Made by a program: the position numbers and the translations under genes. The notes under the pieces are model-generated. The model ran no database searches, had not been told where the DNA came from, and was given only the letters and a program-made list of their open reading frames with translations. Shown piece after piece: positions 1-9,019 of a stretch of DNA of 64,000 bases. This DNA comes from Fusarium oxysporum f. sp. lycopersici 4287. Taxonomy: Eukaryota > Ascomycota > Sordariomycetes > Hypocreales > Nectriaceae. How positions within the stretch are numbered: the stretch's first letter is position 1; the number at the start of each line of letters is the position of its first letter. The stretch spans positions 1,646,747-1,710,746 of the forward strand of contig NC_030991.1 in NCBI RefSeq assembly GCF_000149955.1, written 5' to 3'.

Positions 1-1379
1 GTCGAAGCTGATGACCTCGGGGAACCGCTTCCACATCTGGAGGCAGTAAGGAAAGGCCCAGACAAGGCCAACAAGATGGTTTGGCTCATCGCCCCCCCAC
101 TTAACGAGATAGGGAATCTTCATCTCGTCAAGCAGCTTGATCAGGGCTGCAGTAGGAGTGTGGCCGTCCAGCTTGTCTCGGTTGATACTAGACCTGGCGT
201 TATAGATGTCTTTTCGTGTAAAGGATGACTCGAGATGCTGCTCCTGGACGATAGCACGTACGTCACGGGCCCGAATTCCGACCCGGCGGCTTGTCGATTC
301 GACCGTTGTCCTGATAGGCTCGGTGAGTCTCCGATGGGAGGGATGAGCAGATGGCCCGATGCTGCGGCTGTGGTTATGCTGGCTGTGTTCGAGGTTCGAG
401 TGTTGTCGTAAGAGCCACTTCCCCTCCTCTAACGCTTCGGCAACAACCATCCATTTACATCCACACTTTCGAGACTTCCGTCGTCGAAGACCTGCGCCTT
501 GACTAGGCGCTGGTTCTCCGAATCGATCGCATTGGAAAGTGTACCGGATCCTCCGGCCCTTGTATGAATGGGCATTTCGTCGAACAATACCGAAGCCATT
601 AGCCTTTGCGAAAGTATTCACCCACTCGAACAGGACTTCGGCTGACGGCGCTGGGTCGCCTGGGATAGGTGGGTTCGGAATCGCGTCAGGGACAGGCGAT
701 GACGAGCGGTCAGGCAAGGGTGGCGAGGTTATAGCTGGAGAGTGCCTGTCTTGGGGAGGCGAGTAGGGCGGGGGTGATTCGAGTGCATCTGAACTGAGCG
801 GCGAGTACCCCCATCTCTCACGCCATTGGCGGACTTGTTCGTATGACCGGACGAGCTCGAAGGTCAGTCGCCTGTCTGTCCCAATAACCTCGCGCACTAG
901 CCTGAGGGCGGACTGAAACTGGGGCCTTGTTGGAGACGATTGCTCTTGTGCTGGTTGCAGTGGAGAGCAGGAACTCAGTTGTCGATTTCCGGGCCTGTTA
1001 TAGGTATTCTTACTCGCTGCTGTCGTCCTCCTTGGGTTGGGAAATCGTTCGAAAGGTGAATCTCTTGATCGAATCGTAGCCCCCATGGTGGCTCGTTCAG
1101 CGCGCGCGACCCATGGGGCCGTGGAGCAGTCGTGAACGTCTCTGGATACGAGGCGAAGAGATTATAGAGTGCCTCATCGTCTCCGACGCCATAGTGTCGG
1201 CCAATGCTCGTCCCTGTGCTATTAGACGAAGGTGGTCTTGAACTATCAGATTGGTCCTGCCGCTGTCGTTTTCGAGGACGGAATTGATAGCTTCGTTGTC
1301 GTTGGTTGCTTAGGGAGCTAGATGGATACTCGGGCTGGGACATGACGGTCTGGATCGCGATAGGGTGTGTCGCATGCAC
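1..1379 (-). pseudogene. Mutator-like (MULE) transposase, N-terminal part, cut by window start
   Basis: On the minus strand one frame is open from about 1000 down to the window edge. It holds a FAR1/WRKY-type DNA-binding region: motif WVNTFAKANGFGIVRR, then a CGCKWMVV segment and conserved His residues (roughly 600 to 360). Further down is the start of the MULE core, PYLVKWGGDEPNHLVGL then MWKRFPEVISFD, at the window edge; the catalytic DDE region lies outside. The preceding segment (975-1379, another frame, ends in a stop) is rich in Ser/Pro/Arg and may be exon 1, because a GTAAGA donor sits near 1010; a frameshift is the alternative. The family resembles fungal MULEs such as Hop of Fusarium oxysporum (recognition by motif, not by search). 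Transposases of this family cut and paste DNA in the nucleus. Whether the copy is intact cannot be judged because it is truncated here. Confidence 0.7.
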
Positions 1380-2714
1380 GGTGAGAATATGATTAAAAGG
1401 GTACTTGTTTTGACGGTGAAAGAAGGAAAGAAGGGTCTCATTTCAGCAGAAACGAAAGTCCTGCTTTGCGATGCAGATGGTTTAAAGATGAGGCCGTTGG
1501 CGATATCTGATACAGCCTGTGTTCGAGGGTTGGTCTCAGCAGGGGCCCAACACAGGACACCCCCAGCACTTTGACCTTAACAAATACCGTATCTTTCGAG
1601 AAAAACCATTCTAAGTAGGCTCTACATGTCAGACACGCGTGCTCATATAATGATGGAGTGGATGATCAGAAGATGGAGAAGTGCATATCGAGTGTGGAGA
1701 ACCGTGAATGATTGATTTAGGATCATGAGCATGTCTCTGACTGATCTGTAGATGTGTTGTGTCCTTCTTGTTCTTCGTTCTCCCTCCTCGTCTCAATATC
1801 TGAAGAGGAAAGGCCAAGATATGAGACCTGCCGATCCTGCAACAGATCTGTAATGCTGTTCAGACAATTCTGGTATCATCGTGAGACATCGTCCCTTGAG
1901 GTGGCTGCCTGTGTAACACCATCTTGCATGCCACTTCTCTAACACTACACGCAGCAAAGAGGTAATTAATGTAGTAGCTAGCTGGTGAAGAGCTTCATGG
2001 GGCGCGTCGATCGTCGCGGTGGGGAGCTAAGCTAGAGGTACAACGAGCGGTGGTGGCAGAATCTAAATGCACTAACAAAAAGGGATGGGCCAATCAGAGG
2101 CCATAAAAACGACGCCTGTGTAAGAGTGACGCCGGTGTAGTAATTGCCACCACGAAATGGAAGAACAGATGTGATGTTGTGTAGGGTCTCGACTGGTAAC
2201 TCTCCCAACCGACCCATTCTCAGACTGACGTTTCTTATGTCACGAGAGTTCTACCTCATGAGAGCGTGGGTGATATTTATGTTGTATGAAAAGGTCCAAA
2301 ATAATACTATAGCGATCTCAGTATGATGAAGAGCGGGCCAAGCATCAGTAGTCGACCTCTGTAATTTCACCAGGATTGCCCAAGACTGACCAAACGTGGC
2401 CCGTTTCGGACGTTTCCCTCGACCTTCCATTATGGGCAATCCATCGGGATGGATTATGGGATGAAAGGATCCAACATGCAGTCTCAAGTTGTTCGTGTTG
2501 TCACCAAATGGATGCATCGGTACTGTAGCCCATCCGGTTGTAGTTTTCTTTTTTGTTCTCGCAGTCTTTTTATTCTAGGAGTCCTTTGCCTATTTCAAAA
2601 CTGCCATTTATTTGCCACCAGCACGATGAGTTTAAACAAGGTACCCAATACTTGGATGGCTGATGCTACTGAGATACGTCCTAGGACATACTGCCTCCGC
2701 AGTAGGCATGCTTA
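1380..2714. other. Stretch without a convincing gene; possible F-box remnant at 2032-2217
   Basis: No long conserved reading frame is visible. A minus-strand frame starting with ATG at 2217 begins with LGELPVETLHNITSVLPF, which resembles the first helix of an F-box (LPxEllxxIxsfL), but it runs into unrelated sequence within about 30 codons. It could be exon 1 of a broken F-box gene or chance. The rest is AT-mixed intergenic DNA between the MULE and the Fot-like element. Confidence 0.3.
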
Positions 2715-4922
2715 CCCATGCAGTACCCACCTGCCGTACGTACCCACCTACCGTACAGCAAAAAAAAAATTCCCCCATACAGAATACTATTTTTCAACCA
2801 TATGTTGAAAATTCACCAAAAATAAAACCCGTCAAATGATTTTCGAATTTAGTTTTAGAATAAAGTAGATTTTAATATTTTCGCGGTATTTTGACTTCAC
2901 GCCCTGCGCGTGTGCGTACCTCACCTAATTCTTCCTCCTCCGAATTTGAACTCTCAACTTCTTCCATCCCTCCTACCTCGATCACTTCCTCAACAGCATC
3001 CGCCTCTTCAATTGCTTCGTTTGCCTTGGAAATAGTCTCACCAGTTACCAGAGCTTCTGCCAATGTCATGAATCTTTTATAGGGATTCGGTATCGCCTTC
3101 CTCTTCTTGCCTCTGCTCAACCGGCCAACTTCCTCCTCCAGACTGGCTATTCTGGTGCTCAGAGAGGCGATCTTTGACTCTTGAGCTTCAAACCCTTTCG
3201 ATATCACAGAATAGCGCCTTCTTGTTGATGGGCTCTTGTTCTTCCCCATATCTCGGATGTGGCGGCTGGTCTTTGGCGTATTATCAGAGTCGACTTGCCC
3301 GTCTCGGTGGCCGTCCGACCCGGGCGTTGCTTCCTTCTTGTCCGGCTGAATCTCAGGATGTATGAGCGCTTTCCGCCGTGAAATCGGCCAGTTTCCAGTC
3401 ACTCTCCAGCCTGAGAGTATATTTTTCTTCGTCATACCCACTTCCCTGGCCTTGGCATAGGCCTTGATGAAGTTGACCTTGTCTACCGGCGCAGAATCGG
3501 TCAGGCTGGCGAGTTTCTGCAGTTCTTTTCGGTAGGCAGCCTTGGATACATTGAAGACGCCATTATCCAGCGGCTGCAGCCCATGAGAGCAGTGTGCAGG
3601 CAGGTAACAGCAATATACGTTGTTCAAAAAGCACGTAGCCATCTACTCATCCTGGATTTTCAGTCAGCGCCGTCAGCGGCATTTCTGATCTAGAACAGGT
3701 AGATACTCACAGATACATGGCTTCCATGGCCATCTAATATGATGAGCCTTGCATCAGACTCATCCGCCGGTTGCGTTTGAGGCAGATAGACCTCCTTGAG
3801 CCACTCGACTGCGATATGGTTGTCCGTCCAGCCATTGTCGGACGTGATATAATACCAGTCGGCGATCCCCCGGAGCTCGTCGATAAACCACTGTTGCTGA
3901 AGCTCTTTACCTTTGAAAATAATCCCCGGCTTCAGAAGATGACCATCTGCGGTGACGGCTTCGATAAAGGTAGTCCAAGTGCGGGACTGCGAGCCCTTGA
4001 GGAAGGCCTTCCTCCTAGGATCGCTACTGCCAATGACCAAGGAATCCAAGCCTATATTTTTCAGTGGATTAGTGAGTTTGGTAGCAAAAATGATCAATAC
4101 TCACCAAATCCAGCCATGATACCGCCCTCGTCAACATTAACCGTGTTCTCCGGTTTGATCCAGCCATATTCGCTCTCCCGGATATCAAAGTACCAATTGA
4201 CGGCCATTGGGGTAAAGGAATTGGACCTTGCAGTTTCCTGGCGTTTCCCCACCTTCGTCTTGATATCGTCATGGCGTTTAATGAACCTAGCTAGCCAGTG
4301 TACACCGATAGGCCTTTCCCGTCCTTGCTGTCTCAAGAGGGCAGCAACGGTGGCGCGAACTTGACTGTGAGAAGGAGTATAGCCCAAGGCCTCTTGTCGA
4401 AGTATCCAGGTAACCAATCTGGACTCCTCCGACTTGGATAGCAGCTGAGCAGGCTGGGTGACCTCGGATTTTGACGGTAGGCCTCTTAATCGGTCAGAGA
4501 GAGTGGTCGGAGGCACGCCGTTCTTCTGGGCGGCCTGGTTCTGGGAGAGGCCATTTTCTGTGACATCTAGTATGGCCTGGATAACATCGTCCTCCGTATA
4601 AGATGATTGAGGCATGTTTGAGGTGACCAAGGAAAGATGGGGAAGAGAAAAGGTTGGATGAAGCTTCGAGGAGGCTGGTTGATAAGGGAGGCATTTTGAG
4701 ACATTTTATATTAGTTCCGTGCGACCACACCGCAAGCGTCGCTGTGGAAGCAAAGTGGAAATATTAAATTCTATGCAATTCTTAATGTAATAGACATTTT
4801 CTTATTAAAATATCTTTCATTTTGATAACATACTCTATAAGTGAAATTGGGCATTTTGTATGGGGAAAATCTTTTTTGGTGTACGGTAGGTGGGTACGTA
4901 CGGCAGGTGGGTACTGCATGGG
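2715..4922 (-). mobile_element. Fot/pogo-type DNA transposon with TA target duplication
   Basis: Terminal inverted repeats are nearly identical for about 45 bp: 2715-2760 and the reverse complement at 4878-4922. Each is flanked by TA (2713-2714 and 4923-4924), the target duplication of the Tc1/mariner-pogo superfamily. Within each TIR the word GTACCCACCTGCCGTAC is followed directly by GTACCCACCTACCGTAC, a tandem direct repeat of period 17 (left copies 2723-2739 and 2740-2756). The element is about 2.2 kb and carries one transposase gene on the minus strand. Confidence 0.9.
2872..4615 (-). pseudogene. Fot/pogo-like transposase with two introns and a probable nonsense codon
   Basis: The product starts at ATG 4615 (MPQSSYTEDDVIQAIL), followed by a psq-type helix-turn-helix, a CENP-B-type HTH (GRERPIGVHWLARFIKRH) and a DDE core. 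Catalytic positions are seen in VNVDEGG, LIILDGHGSHVS and LQPLDNGVF. A GTGAGT donor just after GGIMAGFG and an ATAG acceptor near 4050 define intron 1. A second GTGAGT donor after GHGSHVS and a CCAG acceptor near 3651 define intron 2. With these junctions exon 3 reads D-E-stop-M, a TAG at 3643-3645, where the family has a DEF/WEF-like tripeptide. An alternative acceptor at that TAG would skip it but lose three residues. The C-terminal tail is Lys/Glu-rich and ends at 2872. The copy is probably inactive. Confidence 0.8.
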
Positions 4923-4924
4923 TA

Positions 4925-5057
4925 CATGCTGGCGCATACTTCATTAATAAGAATTAGCTCATTGACAAAGGATTTATAAATAATTACTATTCATCAATTT
5001 GTTCAACCTTGCATGACATAACGATGATTACACCAGAGGGACAAAAATCAGACGAAC
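4925..5057. other. Short AT-rich spacer between Fot-like element and solo LTR
   Basis: No gene or repeat boundary other than the two flanking elements is seen here. Confidence 0.5.
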
Positions 5058-5249
5058 TGTTGTTTATATTGCACAGTAGTGCTGGGTGAAATTTTTTTGT
5101 AAAACTTGGTTATTCATTGTTGAGACGAGAGTTCTTCTCGGGTTTATATCTCTAGTTGATTTCATCTAGGACTTTGAACTTTAAATCTAGGACTTTCAGA
5201 CTAATAGTCTGAATCCTGAAGATAAGGGGGATTCCCAGTTTTTTCAACA
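5058..5249 (+). repeat. Solo LTR copy 1 (TGTTG...CAACA family)
   Basis: It begins TGTTGTTTATATTGC and ends TTTTTCAACA, and shares internal words (CTAGGACTTTCAGACT, AGTCTGAATCCTGAAG, GGGGGATTCCC) with copies at 13976, 25337 and 28744. TG/CA ends and a length near 190 bp indicate an LTR; no internal retroelement region adjoins it. The 5-bp flanks (CGAAC and ATAGT) do not match, unlike the other copies, which suggests recombination between two LTRs or flanking loss. Confidence 0.8.
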
Positions 5250-7136
5250 ATAGTTTGGCTGTGAAAAGTTGGAAATTAAAGCTACTGGTACCCTGCTCGT
5301 ACTGCTATGATGACAGGGATAGGGTGGGGCGGGGTACGGATTGTGGCCTTATGAGCTCTGACGGGCAGCCTGTGGTCGCCATGAGATTTAGTCTCTTGTA
5401 CTGCTCAGGAGCGGTGGCTGACCACCATGCTTCGAATACTTCTTTCAGTTTTTGTCTTTCGATCCTCCGTACGTAAGCTAGCGTCGGCTTAGCACCTTCG
5501 GGCTCAGGGAGCGATGATGCCGCTTTTGCCAGCTTGTCGGCCTGTTCGCTGCCAGGGGATGTCGGAGTGTCCTGGTACCCAACGAACCTGGATGGCACCA
5601 TGCGATGTCGCCAGAGCCTGGAACTCGAGAAAGACGTCTTGAAAGGAGCCAGAGGGTGTGCCTCGTAAGCACGTGGCAGCTGCCAGGTTGTCTAGGCATA
5701 TGTAAATGTTCTGTGTTGCTAATTCTCGCAGGTTTAGGGCAGCCTTCAGGCCCTCTAACGCCCCGGTAGCTTCAGCATCGAAAGCCTCAGCGGGTCCAAG
5801 GCGACCCGATCCGTCAAAGATTGGGACCTTGTCCTGATGAATGGTGAAGCCATAGCTGGCAGCCCCTTCCGAGGACAGAGAGCCATCCGAGTATACAACC
5901 AAGGTGAGGGGGTCGAGTGACTCGACCCAATGGGAAAAGGCATCAGCCGATTTGTCTTTTGACGCCATCTGAAGCGGAGGCAAAGGCTCTTGATGGAAGC
6001 GTCGCTGGACGAGTTTCGGTCGCGCGCACGGCGCAAGGAGCTCATCTGTGCGTCGAAGACGTGTTCTGAAGCTGCACTCTACCTGTGCTTGATATCTTCG
6101 CTTGATGAGGTCGTGGTAAGCAGGTTGGCTGGGCGGGCGCGTTCGACTCGCCAGAGGGTGGGCCTCATCAAGCGATTTGAGCCGCGCAGAGAATCGCAGT
6201 CGCCGTGCTTCGAGGAGTTGCGCGACTGGCGGTATCCCACTTTCTCGGTGGGGAGCAGCAATAGGTGTTGTCTTCCAGACGGGAAGTATAGCTCTCATAG
6301 ACTGGTTCATGGCCTTGGTCATTCTCTGTATGAGATGCTGGTTGATTGACGATAGGTCTTTGGTAGGCTGACTCCATTGCGGCCTGGTTGTGCCCGGGTA
6401 CCAGGCCTCGGCGCCATAGAGTAGCACGGGCTCGACACATGCCCTGACGGCGCTTCGTACGGCGGCCGGCAGCGGGCCGTGTTTCGTGTTGGTAAGTCCT
6501 CGTAGATGGTAGACCACAGCTTGGGCTTTTGTCGCCCAGTTTTCAGCATGGACTCGGAACGATAGCCTGCTATCAAGCAGATTCCTAGCCAACGTAGGGC
6601 TAACTCGGGATGTTTCTCGATATCGCCGTGACGTACCGCCGGGGCGGTCATGAGTTTGCTACGAGAGAAGTTCATGACTTCAGTCTTCTTCGAGTCGAAG
6701 GAGACACCGTTTGTCGCGCCCCAGCACACCATCTCATCGATGGCCCCGGAAGCCATAGCCGTAGTTTCGTCTCCTGTGTCACCTATGGACAGGATAGCTA
6801 TGTCATCTGCATAGCCGAAGCGGCCTTGGGGGTTGCCGAGTCGGTAGATGGGCTCTGTGTAGAGTAGGAAAAGAATCGGCGATACTGGCGACGCCTGAGG
6901 GAGGCCATATTGGAGAGGAGAGGAGGGTGTGAGGGTGTCTTGATATCTGACACGGGCCGATCGGCCACTGATGAAGGATCCAGCCCATCTAGCGAGATGG
7001 TCAGGCCATCCTTGTTCACGCAATCGCAGCACCAATCTGTTGCGCGAGACGGTATCGAATGCGCCTTGGATGTCCATTGTGACCAGGGTGGCCACCTTTT
7101 TTCGAGCAAACGCCTCTTCGATATCATGGATCAGGG
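5250..7136 (-). pseudogene. LINE-like (Tad-type) retrotransposon fragment: reverse transcriptase plus RNase H
   Basis: On the minus strand, in order: the reverse transcriptase core starts next to the hAT-B boundary (IEEAFARKKVATLVTMDIQG, motif A DIQGAFD), then GLPQASPVSPILFLLY (motif B) and FGYADDIAIL (motif C, YADD). A C-terminal thumb region follows, then RNase H with VVYSDGSLS, the EA..DAEATGALEGL segment, CLDNLAA and WVPGHSDIPG. Frame breaks occur near 6590 (after LRWLG) and near 5580 (inside the RNase H GHSDIPG motif). The 5' end with ORF1 and endonuclease is missing at the hAT insertion (7137), and the 3' end is cut at the solo LTR (5249). It is a dead fragment. Non-LTR elements of this domain order belong to the Tad/I-like clades. 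Confidence 0.85.
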
Positions 7137-9019
7137 CAGGCTGGCGATCAATTCAATTCCATCAATTTCGCCCTCGCGTGGCGTTGCGTTGACAGCTTAC
7201 TCAGCATTTGGCCCGTGGAGTTGAACCACCGCATCTGCAAATTGAATTGGTGGCGTTGAATTGAACATGTTGAACCTCATACGCCCCCCGAGATGCCCAA
7301 CACGTTATTCGCCATCGTCTCGGCCATCTTCCTCTGTCTCCCATATAATGCTACTCCCAACCTCATCTGATACGTCAACCAACGTATCCACCGCGTCGAT
7401 TAGGCCATTCCGCACCCATGACCTTAGCGTCTGTGTCATCCCTATCGTGCTAGCCTCCAGTCGAGTCCGCAGCGGTGAGACCATTTGCCCAGCAACACTA
7501 AACAAACGCTCGCACTCTGCCGACATAGGCGGTACCGAAAGCAGGTCAAGAGCCATTCGCGACAGTCGAGGGTAATCTTTCCGTCTCTCCCACCAATATT
7601 GGATGGGATCCGTGACAAGAGGGTCGCTCTTAACGTCCGGACTCGACAGCCAGTGGTCATATTCATCATGGTCTGCGTTCACTGACCTATCCAAAGGACA
7701 TCTGCCTGCTAGAGACGAAGTTCTGTGTGCTCGGTGTCTTTCGAGAGCACTCATTGCCTTTAAACGCTTGAATGGAGGTTCCTCATCTGAATTCGAAACA
7801 TTCGGTAGTGATTTATACTCTTCCTCCCACAGAGTCTTCACCATTCTTTTGCCTCCTGAAGCCATGGCAGCTGTGCTTTGTCGGTCCACGTATTCTCGAA
7901 ATATCCCCAACGTGAGGCCGGATTTAGAATGGCGGAAGCATAGTAAGCTGGCGTCTCGTCCAGTTTCGTATAGTACTCGTTCAACTTATCCCACCCCAGG
8001 TTGATGTTTATCCTGAAGTGCTCAGGATCCGGGTAATTCTCTGCTGCTGCTTTCCACTCCTCCAGACGTTCCATCAGAAATTCATACGTTGAAGCAACAT
8101 CCCACATATTGCCATATGCCTCAATACGGCCACCTTTACGTACCCGGCTCTGAGCATCTCCTTCAAGCATCCGGAGTGCCTCCTCGAAATCAAGCAGCAC
8201 CTTGTCCATCAACTCAATTACTTTCCAGTCCTTCTCCCCAAGAAGACTCTCCTCCCGGAGACAGAGCGGTATCTCTTCCCTCCGTCTAGCCCCGTTGCGG
8301 CATTCCTTGTTGAATTCAAGCGTGACCTTCTCAACTAGGTCCTCCAGAAAAGGACGCAACAAGAGACCGCGTCGCATCATATACAGGGTCGACAACCACC
8401 GCGTCTGGTTATCGCGAACAACGTCGACAGGCTTCCTTGCTCGAATCTTCGGGTTGTCAGAATGCTGAAAAAATTCTTCCTGCAGCGCACGGAGACGATA
8501 GATCAACTTGTCAGACCGATGGATCCAATGGACCAGGTTATGGAGCTTCCCAATGGGACCTTTCTTTCGCCAGATCTCATGCTGGGCAGCGCCAGAAACA
8601 GATTCTCCATCAATTTCTGCTTCAAAAGCCTCAGCTTTATACCCAAACAACAGGGCTTTCACCACCAAGTTGAGCACATGGCCGAAGCATCGCACTCTCC
8701 GTTTCTTCGGATCGAATCCCAGCGCCTCCGCAATGTCCTCCATTGCTGTATCCATATTCCCGGCGTTGTCAAGCGTGATGTACCCCACCCTATCGAGTAT
8801 CTCATAGCTCTCCAAGATCTCGAGGATCTGGGCTGCAATATTTCCCCCCGAATGGCAATTCTTCAACTCTGGTAGGCCAAGGACCAACTTCGACGGGATT
8901 CCATTTTTGTCAACATAAAAGCAGACAATCCCATACAGAGCATGCCGATTCCTTGAACGCCAGCCATCGAATGCAATATGAATTTGACCTGGAACACTCC
9001 TCAGGTGGTCGATTATGCG
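7137..9019 (-). mobile_element. hAT-B transposon, one end only (interrupted by hAT-A)
   Basis: The 3' terminus starts at 7137 with CAGGCTGGCGATC, inserted in the LINE-like element next to the octamer GATCAGGG. Subterminal DNA at 7147-7265 repeats words of the type CAATTCAATTCC and TTGAATTG. The other end is absent: at 9020 the element is cut by hAT-A, and beyond hAT-A the sequence is a different hAT. Confidence 0.75.
7305..9019 (-). pseudogene. hAT-B transposase, N-terminus lost and one frameshift
   Basis: Reading from the hAT-A junction: IHIAFDGWRSRNRHALYG (first catalytic Asp region), YITLDNAGNMDTAM (second catalytic region), CFGHVLNLVVKALL, NQTRWLSTLYMM (RW motif) and the C-terminal hAT dimerisation domain PLVTDPIQYWWERRKDYPRL..MALDLLSVPPMSAECERLFS. 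The frame shifts near 7838 (AKEW then VKTLWEEEYKSLP), consistent with a single-base deletion. The BED zinc finger and N-terminal 200 or so residues are missing because of the hAT-A insertion and later rearrangement. Confidence 0.85.
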
